A DNA stretch of 64,000 nt from Rhinopithecus roxellana (GCF_007565055.1 NC_044561.1:28738114-28802113), one strand, 5' to 3'. Positions 35,883 through 46,054 are shown, counted from the first letter of the stretch. Numbers and translations: made by a program. Notes: generated from the letters alone by a model not told the origin.

Positions 35883-37810
35883 GGCAGGAGGCTGCCAGGC
35901 ATGTCACTGGCTCGGGACAATGACATTGGCTATGGTGGGCACAGAGGCCCTCACACCTCCCCTTCAATCACATACATGCCAGGGGAGCGGGAAGCGCCCT
36001 GGTGTCCCTCCCCAGGATTGTCCTCAAACCCAAGGCTTCCACAGCCCAGAAGGGGTCACCCTAGTCCCAGCGTTGGCCTCGGAGGTGGGGGCTGCTGCCA
36101 CACAGTGTCGCTGTCGGGAAATGCACAGTCCAATGGCGGGGGTGGCTGGCAGGCAGGGGCCCAGGCTGCCCAGGAGGGGCGGATGGTGGGGGAAGCAGGG
36201 CAGGGTGAGAGATGGCAGCCATTGAAGGAGGCACTGACCTCCCGGGGCAAGGTCCTTTACGGCTTCCCTGGCAGGGCACGTGGCCCTCCTGGGCCTTCCT
36301 CCACAATTCACAACAAAATCACAAACTGCACCCCCGTGCGGGGTAGTGAGAAGACACCCAGGGCCCAGGCTGGGTTCGCGCTGTCTTCACCCGTCATCCA
36401 CCCCATTCTAGAACATACTCATTCCACATTCCACATTCAATATTCCAGGGGCCATTTTCCCTTCCTGTTTCAAAAGAAATGGAGACAAGACTCTTCCTGG
36501 GCCCTCAGCTCTGTGCCCCGTGCTGATGCGTGACCCGAGAAAGCCCCCCACCAAGATGCTCCCTGTCTGCCACCCCACTGGCCGCCACCCCACTGGCCTT
36601 GTCCTAGCCCTGGCCCTAGATGGCGGCCCTGTCCCTTGGTGCTCAGGCTGCCGGGTTCAAGAGGTGGGCTGGCTCTGCATCCCTCCTAGGAAGCCCAAGG
36701 TCAGCAGTGGCCCTTTTGAACCTTAGGGCTCAGGGGCCTCTCAAAGGGCCCACTCCGGATAGCCCAGGAGCCCCCTCGAGTCTCTCTGAGACCTCATCTC
36801 CTCAGAGGGCAGGGCCGTGCAGACCTCTCCTCCTTGGGTAAGGCTGTGCTCTGGCAGTACTGCCTGAGCTGGGAGGGGTCCATGGCACGAGGCTCCTGCA
36901 CAGCCCAGGAAGCTGGGGCCATCCTGAAGGTCCCTGGTCCCCGGCTCTTCTCTCTGGACTTTGTTCTCAAGGTGACTCATCCACATCCCTGGGCACTCTG
37001 ATATGGTATCAGCTTAAATCCTCATGGGCGCCCTGGGAGGTAGAAGCTACGGTGACCCCACCATGAGATGGGAAACAGGCTTGGTGAGCAGAGTGACTGA
37101 TCCAGGCCTGTCACCCCCAGAGCTTTCACAAGCTGCTGCCAACCATGTGATAAGTGGCTCCCTCCTCCCACGGCCCTCATCCTATATTTTGGGCGAGTTC
37201 TGGCAACCCCATCTCTAGGTACGGCCAGTCCTTTGGTCAGCTGGAGGGTAGAGAGGGACACGGGGTGAACTAGGCATCACCTCCTCCAGGAAGCCACCCC
37301 TGACTGCAGGGCTGGGTCCAGGGATCCTTAGGGTTCCCCAGCCCTTGGGCTGCTCCACTGTGATGCTGACCCCAACACGTGGCCACTGTGTGTCCCTGGC
37401 AGCTCCCCGACCAGGCCTTGAGCTCTGCAGGGCCAAACCCTGCTCCAACTACACAGTATGGGGGCCAGGAGGAGAGGCTACGTTCACAGTCCGCTCAGAC
37501 ACAGACAGGGGCTACGGTGGCCAGAAGTGGGTCTGAGCCGTGGACTGAGGGGTGGGGGAGCCGTGGTGAGCAGGAGAGAGTCCTGGTGGAGGTGAGCACA
37601 GGCATGAGGGAGGGGTGCTGGGAAGCAGCGCAGGTGAGGGTGTCGGCAGAGATCTGCTCCGGAGACAGAGGGGGCTGCCCTGACTCTGAGGCCTGGCAGT
37701 GGGAGTGGGGAGGTATGGAAATGGTGTTCACAGGACAGAAGTGACCAGACGTGGCTGCGGACTGATTATGGGGTGAAGAAGGGGAGCTGGACAGTGCCCA
37801 TGTGTCACCC
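35883..37810. other. GC-rich unique intergenic DNA
   Basis: A short (CATTC)n-like run at about 36418-36445 and MIR-like fragments near 37010-37110. No exon recognised. Confidence 0.35.
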
Positions 37811-38360
37811 ACTCTGGCCCCAGAGGATGATGGGAGAAGGGACCACGGGGCAGGTCACTCACTCTGGCCCCAGAGGATGATGGGAGAAGGGACCACGGGG
37901 CACGTCACTCACTCTGGCCCCAGAGGATGATGGGAGAAGGGACCATGGGGCACGTCACTCACTCTGGCCCCAGAGGATAATGGGAGAAGGGACCACGGGG
38001 CAGGTCACTCACTCTGGCCCCAGAGGATGATGGGAGAAGGGACCATGGGGCACGTCACTCACTCTGGCCCCAGAGGATGATGGGAGAAGGGACAACGGGG
38101 CAGGTCACTCACTCTGGCCCCAGAGGATAATGGGAGAAGGGACCACGGGGCAGGTCACTCACTCTGGCCCCAGAGGATGATGGGAGAAGGGACCACGGGG
38201 CAGGTCACTCACTCTGGCCCCAGAGGATGATGGGAGAAGGGACCACGGGGCAGGTCACTCACTCTGGCCCCAGAGGATGATGGGAGAAGGGACCACGGGG
38301 CAGGTCACTCACTCTGGCCCCAGAGGATGATGGGAGAAGGGACCACGGGGCAGGTCACTC
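37811..38360. repeat. 50-bp minisatellite, 11 copies
   Basis: Units start 'actctggccccagaggatga' at 37811 and recur every 50 bp with no change in length to 38360. Variants are few: gatga/gataa, ccacgggg/ccatgggg/caacgggg, and caggtc/cacgtc. The last four units (38161-38360) are identical, so the right end was amplified most recently. Each unit has GGG, GGG and GGGG runs on the plus strand. It lies about 0.95 kb past the end of the let-7 host transcript. Confidence 0.98.
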
Positions 38361-39314
38361 GTCTCCAGCTGCAAACTCCTATGCTGTCAAGACCCAACTC
38401 AGATGGCCCCTGCTTTAGGAAGCCCTCCCTGCCCTTGGGCTCCTCCTCCACATTCCCTTTGCCCTTGGCCCACAGTGCAGCAGCAGCTCTGGGAGGGTAC
38501 GCAGGCCTGGGCTCTGAGGTGCTTGCCATGAAGGACTGGCACAGATGGGTGTCAGGGTAGGGGGTGCTGGTCTGTCCAGACGTGGCCATGCAGGGCTGGG
38601 GTTGCCTGCAGAACCAAGGCAGGTCAGGAGGGCACAGGGGGGAATCTGGGCCAAGATCGTGGCCTGGGTCAACAGGAGGGGCGAGGATGGGCATTTGGGT
38701 GGGGGAGGTGTGGGCCCAGTTGTGTCAGCATCTCCCCTCCAGGGGCTCTCAGTGCTGGGCCAGGCATGGACAAGCCCACCCTGCATGACCAGGGTGGGAC
38801 TGCTGGGACCAGCCTATGGCAGCTGCTGGCACGGGGGCATGCGGCCTTCCAGGAGAATGGGTGCACATTTGGGATGGCAGTCGGTCAGAGGAATTACGAG
38901 TGCCCTGGAAACTGTCCTGAGGGAGGACAGAAGGACAGGCATGTCCGGGCTTTGGTCAAGGCACTTAAGGCACTGAGGTGGCCTCGGGAGCCAAGCCTTG
39001 GCAGTGCTCTGAGCTGTGGACCTGGGGCCTCGGTGGCTGCCCTGTGGGGACCTCTCCACTGGGCTTGGGTCCTGGTGCTCAGCCTGCCTGGCTCAAAGGC
39101 AGCATGAGAGGGCAGAGAATGGGCTGGGCCTGGCATCCTGAGCCCAGGGTGCAGCATGGAGCCAGCTGAGGACTCTGGAGGCGCTGGGAGGCACGAGCAG
39201 ACAAGCCTAATGACTTGGAACAGCTCATGGCCGGGGGCCTCCACGCTGTTCCGCAGCAGATGCACCCCAGAGCCCAGTCCCTGGGCTTCCAGAATGAAAG
39301 GGGCCAGTTCCAAG
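38361..39314. other. Region just downstream of the let-7 host transcript
   Basis: No repeat and no exon recognised. An L2-like stretch ('ggaagccctccctgcccttg') is present near 38400-38470. Confidence 0.4.
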
Positions 39315-39331
39315 TTCACGGTCAGAACAGC

Positions 39332-39337
39332 TTTATT
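39332..39337 (-). terminator. MIRLET7BHG: Polyadenylation signal AATAAA of the let-7 host
   Basis: Minus strand AATAAA followed by 'gctgttctgaccgtg', a U/G-containing stretch. Cleavage would be near 39310-39320. The signal is 99 nt past the let-7b hairpin, consistent with the human host transcript ending shortly after let-7b. Confidence 0.65.
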
Positions 39338-39436
39338 GACTCTAGGCCCCAGATGCCGGCCCATCTTCAGCTCAGGCCCCCATAGGTCACCGACGTCGGG
39401 GGCAGCCCTCCCGTAGGGTCGTGTCACTGGGCTCCT

Positions 39437-39519
39437 CAGGGAAGGCAGTAGGTTGTATAGTTATCTTCTGAGGGGCAACATCACTGCCCTGAAACCACAC
39501 AACCTACTACCTCACCCCG
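39437..39519 (-). ncRNA. MIRLET7B: let-7b microRNA precursor
   Basis: The 83-nt hairpin has the same length as human. Mature 5p is at 39493-39514 (seed GAGGUAG) and 3p at 39439-39460; both agree with human let-7b as I remember it. The only difference I see is in the terminal loop at 39469, where minus-strand 'cucagaag' replaces human 'cucggaag'. Mature let-7b is loaded into Argonaute and represses targets such as LIN28, HMGA2 and RAS family mRNAs. The hairpin lies 875 nt downstream of let-7a-3 in the same predicted exon. Confidence 0.98.
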
Positions 39520-39547
39520 CCAGGCCCGGCCTTGCACTGCGGGAGGG

Positions 39548-39656
39548 CCCGCCGCCCCCGCCCAACACCAGCCCCTGCCCAACACCAGCCCCTGCCCAGC
39601 GGTCCTCAGTCACCGGAGCAGGAGGGCTGGGCAGGCGCAGGGCAGGAGGGATGGGG
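39548..39656 (-). ncRNA. MIR4763: miR-4763 orthologue with a duplicated 3p arm
   Basis: Aligns along its length with the human miR-4763 hairpin, 28 nt upstream of let-7b. The 5p segment (39617-39637) matches human exactly by memory. The 3p arm differs: a 17-bp unit 'aacaccagcccctgccc' (plus strand) occurs twice in tandem (39564-39580 and 39581-39597), where human has one diverged copy. The hairpin is therefore 17 nt longer on one side and may not be cropped as in human. Human miR-4763 is itself sparsely supported, so expression here is uncertain. Confidence 0.75.
39564..39597. repeat. 17-bp perfect tandem duplication in the miR-4763 3p arm
   Basis: Two exact copies of 'aacaccagcccctgccc'. 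See the miR-4763 entry. Confidence 0.97.
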
Positions 39657-40169
39657 AGATGGCACCCCAGGAAGGGGCAGCTGCTGCTGGCTGGTCTCGG
39701 GAAGCCCCGGCTCTCTGGGCCTCAGTTTCCCCAGGTACAGAGGAGCCACCGTCTGCCTTCAGGTTGTGTCCATGTGGGGCCCAATGTGTGCAGAGCTGTT
39801 CCTCTCACTTCCTGCTCGGGAAAGGTGCCTCGGCCTCCCTTCCTCCACAGGCAGAGGCCCTGCCACTGAGCTGGCCAGGCTGGGGCACATGCTGGGCACC
39901 TGGGGTGGTGGGCAAGGCCAACACTCACGGCCCTGTGACCTCCGAACGTCTCAGCTATCCCTGGCCCCGTGGTGCCTTCTGGTGCTCAGTGGAGGGTACG
40001 GCCCAGTCTCCTGCTCAGGGTCACCCATGAGCCTGTGTCTGATGGGGGTGGTGTTGGGAGACAGAAGTTGGACAAACAGCCGCATGGGTCGCCGCTCTCA
40101 GTGTGGCTGGGGCAGAGGGTGGGGTTGGCTCAGCTCTCCTGTGCCCTGGACGCTCTCCTTCCATCCGCA

Positions 40170-40285
40170 TCTCCTTCTATCCTCATTTGCCTCCATTTTA
40201 CAGAGGAGGAAACCGGCCCAGAGAGATCAGGGGCCTGTCCAAGGTCACACGGCAAGAGGAACCTAGGCCTGCCAACTTCTTAGTG
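40170..40285 (-). mobile_element. MIR SINE fragment inside the predicted terminal exon
   Basis: 'tttgcctccattttacagag', 'ggaaaccggcccagagagat' and 'ccaaggtcacacggcaagag' show the reverse MIR core, so the host transcript carries MIR in sense orientation between let-7a-3 and miR-4763. Confidence 0.75.
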
Positions 40286-40394
40286 TAGGGAGCCCCTGCC
40301 CCCGCCTGCTGCCAAGCTTGCCCCCAAACCTGCCCCCGCCCCTCCCAGCCAGGGTTCCAGATGCTCTGTCCACCGCAGATATTACAGCCACTTC

Positions 40395-40468
40395 AGGAAA
40401 GACAGTAGATTGTATAGTTATCCCATAGCAGGGCAGAGCCCCAAACTATACAACCTACTACCTCACCC
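40395..40468 (-). ncRNA. MIRLET7A3: let-7a-3 microRNA precursor
   Basis: The 74-nt hairpin is identical to the human let-7a-3 precursor as I remember it. Mature let-7a-5p is at 40444-40465 (seed GAGGUAG) and 3p at 40397-40417. The loop keeps 'uaugggauaac' on the 3' side, the region contacted by LIN28. It lies 226 nt into the predicted terminal exon and is co-transcribed with miR-4763 and let-7b. In human this locus is reported as controlled by DNA methylation; CpGs in the flanks here are moderate. Confidence 0.98.
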
Positions 40469-41379
40469 CAAAGGGCAGTCGGTCTTGGTGCCGAGGGGAC
40501 TCCATGGCTTCCAGAGGCACCTCCTGGAGCGGGGGAGGAAAGAGGGCTGAGGGGAACAGGGCTCGGGGTTTGGCAGGCCACAGGAACCAAGGGCACAGGG
40601 ATTCTGGCGGGCAGGTGAGGTGGGGTGCAGGGGACTGGGACACCCAACCTTTGGGAGTGAGGACATCGTGGCCGGCACCAGCAGGGACAGGAGCCTGCAG
40701 GAAACCACCAACCAGAGAGGAACGAGAAAGAGAGAAGGAAGGAGGGAGGGAAAGCCCCAGTGGCATTTTGCGACGCTGTCACAGGCAGCCGGCCCCCTCT
40801 CATCTGGACAGGAGTGGCCATAATGTCCCCAAGGAACTCTGCACTGGAGACCCTAAGAGGAGGGCTGTCATCTGTCAAAGGCCAGCAAGCCACGGGCGTG
40901 AGAGTGCCCACCCTGCTTGGCCCTCCCTCCCCGCACAGGCCGCCAGAAGCAGCACCTGGGGCCCCCAGGCTGGCTGAGCAGCAGCCCCCGGGACGTGCTG
41001 TCTCCTCCCACTGGGCAGGCAGGCATCCCTCCCCAGGGGCTCCGGCTCTGGCCCTGCTGTGCAGGCTGCCCGGGGCTGACCATGCTGTAGGAGGTGGCGA
41101 GACATGGTTCTTTCCTTCCTTGAAGGAAGTGGCCTCTCAGGGAGAGCAGCTGGGGGGGAAGCATAGACCCTCGAGGCCACCCAGGGTCCAGTGCCTGTCC
41201 CTATGGGGGCTGGCACACTCACTGCCCTAGCTTGGGGCTCACAGGGCTGGGACAGAGTGTGGCATGAGGACGGCACTGAGGGGGGTTTCGGGGTTCCCCT
41301 AGCAGGGGAACGTGGCAAGAGATGGGCCTCCCTGAGCCCCGCCTATCCTGGGCCTGGCGCAGAGTCAGCCTCAACAATT

Positions 41380-41560
41380 GCTAACTGTGGCCACCACCTT
41401 CCTGGGGGAGCCTGGGGAAAAGCTGAGGAGGCAGGCACGACTGTCAACTCCTCTTACAGGTGAGGGGACTGAGGCCCAGAGAGGCAACGTGACCCAGATG
41501 TCACACAGCCAAGGGGGGCAGCAGAGTGAAGTCCAAATGTTCTGCTTCCTGCCAAGTTAA
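41380..41560 (-). mobile_element. MIR SINE
   Basis: 'aactcctcttacaggtgagg', 'ggactgaggcccagagaggc' and 'tcacacagccaaggggggca', reverse MIR, fairly complete. Confidence 0.7.
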
Positions 41561-41679
41561 AAGGCACGCTAGCTCTCAGCTCCCCGTGCCCAACTGGACT
41601 TGGAAGGTCTACCCAAGCCCTCCTTCCACAGCTCATCCTCAGCAGGCCGCCTACTCCAGGCAGGCACCAGGCTGAGCTG

Positions 41680-41719
41680 GACCATTTAATCTTCACAGCC
41701 CTGGTGAGGCTGAGATCAT
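41680..41719 (-). mobile_element. MIR SINE remnant adjoining the 54-bp minisatellite
   Basis: 'catttaatcttcacagccctg' type sequence (read as 'tttaatcttcacagccctgg') followed by 'tgaggctgagatcatggatc' is the 3' half of a reverse MIR whose next segment has been amplified. Confidence 0.55.
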
Positions 41720-41989
41720 GGATCCCACTTCGTAGTGGGGAAACTGAGGCTCAGGGGTGCTGAGTCTCTGGCTGGATCCCACTCCGTAGTGGGGAAACTG
41801 AGGCTCGGGGGTGCTGAGTCTCTGGCTGGATCCCACTCCGTAGTGGGGAAACTGAGGCTCGGGGGTGCTGAGTCTCTGGCTGGATCCCACTCCGTAGTGG
41901 GGAAACTGAGGCTCGGAGGTGCTGAGTCTCTGGCTGGATCCCACTCCGTAGTGGGGAAACTGAGGCTCGGGGGTGCTGAGTCTCTGGTT
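41720..41989. repeat. 54-bp minisatellite, 5 copies, derived from MIR
   Basis: Units begin 'ggatcccact' at 41720, 41774, 41828, 41882 and 41936 and contain 'ggggaaactgaggctcgggg'. The 'ggaaactgaggctc' core is the MIR signature. The first unit differs from the others ('cacttcgtag', 'ctcaggggtg'), as expected if it is the founder. Because 54 is divisible by three, it opens repetitive frames on both strands; these are not genes. Confidence 0.96.
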
Positions 41990-43172
41990 CTAGGTGTCTT
42001 TGCTCTCAGAAGTTGGTCGGGGAGGGGGTCTGCTTGCTCTCTGGGCACTGTGTCCTACTCCCTCCTGAGGGGCATCTGGAGCAAATCCCAGGTCCTTAGC
42101 CAGCAAGGAGACCACTGAGGCTCACACCTGGCGCCGCCCACCCAGAACTGGAGACTGAGATGCTGACTCACCCAGGCGTGGGGACCAGGAGGGCCCCAAT
42201 GCAGCCTGACCCTCCTCTGTCCGGGCATCGTCTGGCCTGGGGTCTCGAAAACCCCATGTTCCCTCAAGGCCTCAGAACAAAAGCTGTATGAGAGGGTCTG
42301 CGGGTCCTGTTCCCCTGCCCCAATTCTGGATCCCCTGACTGGTGGGCAGGACCAAGATGTCCCTAAGGACTGTTCCGGCAGAGCCAGTCAGGGTGGGGCG
42401 GGGGCTGAAGGGACAGTGGCTGAGGGTCTCCTTGGACCCTCCTAGCTGTGGTGAGTGGCCAGAGTGGGAAGATCAATGCCATCCCAGTTCTGCTGAGCTC
42501 AGGCTGGCTCAGGCTGTCGCTCACCTCATCACCAGCTCCCAGTCAGGTGGTCCACCTTGAATGTCCCTGCATCTGCCCCCATCTGCACCCCTGGGAAATG
42601 CCTTGGGGAAGGCTGTGGGGTGGGTTGCACCCTAAGCATGCGCTCTGGGCTCCTGACTTAGTCTCTGGCTGGCTGGGTCCCCTCACATGTACTGGGTTCT
42701 GACCCATGGTCCCAGCAGGCTAAAAAAGGGGTGGGGCAGGATGGTCCAGCAGGTGAGCTGTGGCAATCCAGGCCAGCCTTTGGGCTATATTCTGGGCAGG
42801 TCTCATGCCCTCGTGGGCCATGGTCTCTCCACTGAGGCAAGGGGTCAGCTGCCAGGGCCCCCGCCACCAGCCATTGGAGCTGGAGTGCAGGTGGGGACCA
42901 CCACACAGATTCCAATGGCCCCAGCCTGGCCCCCACAGGTCCCCCAAGCCAGGACTTCAGCCCCCCAGAGCCTGCAGTACCCACCATGGGGGGCCCCAGC
43001 CCACAGGTCTGGCTCTACAAGGTGTGGCAAACAGAGAAAAGGAGACAGGCCCCTAGTCCACCCTGGTCGTCACCACAAGTGCCCTCTCCCTGGGCCCCCC
43101 AGCCCTGCCTGGGAGAAGTAGATGTGACTCAGTTTCCCTTATTTGGCCTTTCTTGTTCTGAGTTACACTTAC
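41990..43172. other. MIRLET7BHG: Host-gene intron, unique GC-rich DNA
   Basis: No repeat recognised. 'tgactcag' (AP-1 type) is present at about 43124-43131. Donor-like strings on the minus strand occur near 42168 and 42521, but no convincing matching acceptors were found. Confidence 0.35.
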
Positions 43173-43251
43173 CCAGGTGGCATCTTGAGTCATCCTGGGC
43201 GACGGCAGGTAGCCTCTGGGCATTAGGGCTGCATTCCAGGATGACCGGTGG
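43173..43251 (-). other. MIRLET7BHG: Candidate exon of the let-7 host
   Basis: On the minus strand 'agcccctcctgtcacctag' gives a pyrimidine-rich acceptor ending at 43252, and the donor CTGG|GTAAGTG at 43172 is strong. The exon would be 79 nt. Only the splice signals support it; an alternative acceptor at 'taatgcccag' within it would make it shorter. Confidence 0.35.
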
Positions 43252-45887
43252 CTAGGTGACAGGAGGGGCTACCGCAAGGGCTTCTGTCCCCAGGGAGCAC
43301 TCGAGGCAGGCTGGGCCCTGCAGATAGGCAGTGCGCGTAACAGAGCCCAGAGCCAGAGAGTCTTCAGGGTGTGGAAGTGAGGCTGAGGGCGCCTCTTCCA
43401 CTCAGATGCCCTGCAACGAACCACAGCTCCTTCAGGCCCTGTCCAGCCTGAAGGGTACACCACCAGAGTCAAAGGTCACCATGCCCCAAGTGTACAGGGG
43501 TGGATGAGGTGGGCCAACCAGGGGAGCTTGCTGGAGGAGTGGCGGGAAGACAAGAAGAGACATGGCTTCGGGGGAGGCCACAGCCTGGGCAAAGGTTTGG
43601 CCATGAGAACATCAGGTCCCCATCTAAGGACCTCTGTGCCTGAGGGTGGGGCCTGGAGAGGACCGGGAGTGGCCTGGTTCAGACAATGGCCCTCCCTCCC
43701 TATCAGACCTCCCATGGCTCCTCCTACCTCCAGAGCCAGGATGGCAGGAGGCCCAGCTCACTGCGGGGACAGCCAGCCACAGGCAAGGGCTCCAGGTCAG
43801 CGCCCCTTCTTGACCTGTTTGGTTTTAAAAACAAAAGTGACAAGTGTCAGCTCTACAAGAGATGTGGCCTCGCCCAGCCATGAACCCCTTTGTGACCCTG
43901 GGCCTTGCCTAGACATCCCGCATCAAAACCAACACTCCAGCCTGACCTGTCTCTAGCTAGTGGCTCACCCACCCCTGCAAGGGCCTGAATGGAATGGTCT
44001 CCGTGGCCAGCCCTGTGTTGGACAATGCCAGATCCAGAGGCGACCAAGACCCAGAACTGTCCTTGAGTGGTCAGTGGTCATGCTCCCCTGCTGGGAAGCC
44101 TGTGCCCTGCCAGGCTGGTGCCTGGATGCTCTACGGCCCAGAGGAGGGCCGGAGGATGCACAGGGGGACAGCCTGGTGCCACTTTCCTGGGCACCTGGCC
44201 TGTCAGCAGGTGGCCGGACCCTGTAGGGAGGGATTAAACCCCCACTGCACCGAGGAGGATGCTGAGGGTCCACAGGGGCTGTGGCTTCCCCTGGGACCCA
44301 GGCCGAGGAAGGCTTGGCGTCCTCCCACGAGCGGAAAGCCCCCAGAGGGGCCCACAGGATCCAGTCTGGGCTGCAGGGCTTCGGCAACGGCTTGTCCAGT
44401 GAATCAAAACTTCACTTCACTCCAGCTCATTCTGACTGGAGTGCCCTTGCAGGACGGGCACGGCGTGCAAAGGCCAGAGAGGTGCATCCAGGCAGGAAGG
44501 GATGTGGGTCCCCAGGGCTGAGCTCAAGATGCTGGATGGGAGCAGACATACTCTGGTTCCCCACAGCCCTGTACCGTGTGACCTCGAGCAAGGGCAGCCC
44601 TGCTGGGGACCAGGAGAGTCACCCACCAGGCTATTGAGGGGCCTGTGGGGACACCGGTTGGGGGGTGCCCTTCCCTCCTCCTCCCTGAGCACCAGCCCTG
44701 CCCGCACTCCCAGCCAGCCAGGCCATCCACCACTGCTGACACCCTCTCTACTGTCTCTGCCCCTCCCCAGTGTGCCCGCAGCCCTGGCTCCCCCTCCAGC
44801 CTTCCAGGGCAGCGAGTGCCCCGAGCAGGCCTCTGCTCCCAGCATTGCCCTGGCCTGTCCCTCTGCCAGGCACGACCACCCTCCTTTTTCCCGCTCCTTT
44901 CCCCAGAGGGCCCTGTGTTCCCCGGTGAGTCCCGGCTCTGCCCCCAAGGCTCTAGGATTCACATCTGGACCACCCAGGCCTGTGGTGGTCAGGGAGCCTG
45001 AATGTGGTAGTGCCCGCTCTGGGGGACTCTGAGGAGGGTGTCTGGACACACTTCCTGCACACCCTACACTGCCGTGCTCTATAGGACCAGGAAACAGATG
45101 CTGTGACCTCAGTGGGCTCCACCCCTACCACAGGAGGATTTGCACAGGAGAACTCCAGCCGACAACCTGGACTTTCTTGGGTGCGGGGTGGGGAAAGACG
45201 GATGTTTCCGCGTCGTGACCCACTCATGGAGCCATTTCTAAGCTGGTGGGGAGAAGGCCCCAGTTGCATGCATTGTGGGGTGTGCGCGGGGGTGATCTCC
45301 AGGCCCACCTGCCCGGCAGCCCTGGGGGTGAGCATGGGGCTCAGGCCTGGGAAGACAGCAGGAATCTCCCCTTTCTCAGGAGGCTTCCTGAGACAGACCA
45401 GAGAGACCCTTCCCAGGCAGCCAGGATGAGGGCTGGGCGGACCACGCAGCATGAACGGCGCTCCCTGAGCAGAGCTGACGGGGAGTGAGCAGTCGGCAGG
45501 CGCTCTGCCATCTGCCAGCTGCCACCTCCCGGGCGCTGCCCTGGCCCCACGGTGCCTGCCCATGGGCAGGGTGCCCGGCAGGCCCAGGCGGGGGAGGGGC
45601 CAGGCCAGCCAGGACAGGTGTGCGGAGGCCTCAGTGGGCAGGTGGCCATTTCAGGGCTGGGCGGATGTCTGGAGCAAGTGAGGCAGACAGACGGTGTCAC
45701 CCTGAAGTCACCTCGGGCTTGGCTCAGGGCCACTGGGAGCCGGACCCCCCCAAGGAGCACACCCCCGCCACCCTGATTGGGTTTCTCCCCATAAAGCAGC
45801 CAGTGTCTCTGCTCAGCAAGCCATGCCAACAATGGGGTCTGGGAAAAAGACGGGGAGGGGCGTCCGGGGGCTCGCACAGGAGGCGGG
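43252..45887. other. MIRLET7BHG: Host-gene intron, unique GC-rich DNA
   Basis: No Alu and no recognisable exon. Several long open frames on both strands (up to 210 codons) have no familiar protein features and are attributed to high GC. Confidence 0.35.
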
Positions 45888-46025
45888 CCTCCTGCAAACG
45901 CGGCCCAGAAAGCTAACGAGACGCGCGCCTCCTGCAAACGCGGCCCAGAAAGCTAAAGAGACGCGCGCGGGGCAGCCTGCGGCTCTGGCTTGGCCGCGGC
46001 AGGGCGGGGACCAGGGCGAGGTGTG
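45850..46025. promoter_or_regulatory. CpG-rich patch, possible internal promoter or enhancer
   Basis: CpG density rises sharply here ('acgagacgcgcgcc', 'gacgcgcgcggggcagcc', 'ttggccgcggcagggcgggg') against CpG-poor flanks. It includes the 40-bp duplication listed separately. It is about 5.4 kb upstream of let-7a-3 on the host strand. A regulatory role is inference. Confidence 0.4.
45888..45967. repeat. 40-bp direct tandem duplication in the CpG-rich patch
   Basis: 'cctcctgcaaacgcggccca' plus the next 20 bases is repeated immediately (45888-45927 and 45928-45967), with one difference (ctaacgag / ctaaagag). Confidence 0.95.
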
Positions 46026-46054
46026 GGAGGCATGTTAGAAGGACCAAAACCCAG

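Larger units (their letters stand above)
39315..40694 (-). other. MIRLET7BHG: Predicted terminal exon of the let-7 host RNA
   Basis: The 5' edge is a very strong acceptor: on the minus strand about 50 nt of pyrimidines (reverse of 40700-40750, 'cctccttccttctctctttc') lead to 'ggtttcctgcag' with AG at 40696-40695. The 3' edge is set by AATAAA at 39337-39332. The 1.38-kb exon would hold let-7a-3, miR-4763 and let-7b, so cropping would destroy the mRNA-like 3' end. A MIR fragment lies between let-7a-3 and miR-4763. Splice use is inferred from sequence only. Confidence 0.55.

Noticed and set aside
37811..38360. Regular direct repeats that look like a CRISPR array
   Set aside because: Units abut with no spacers; this is a tandem minisatellite in a primate genome.
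8650..39300. A separate gene in the 30-kb interval between PPARA and the let-7 host
   Set aside because: I recognised no coding exon, pseudogene or structured RNA there; only repeats, a CTCF-type motif and unique DNA.
41693..42118. Repetitive-protein-like frames on both strands over the 54-bp array
   Set aside because: The unit length is a multiple of three, so frames stay open by arithmetic; the sequence is MIR-derived.
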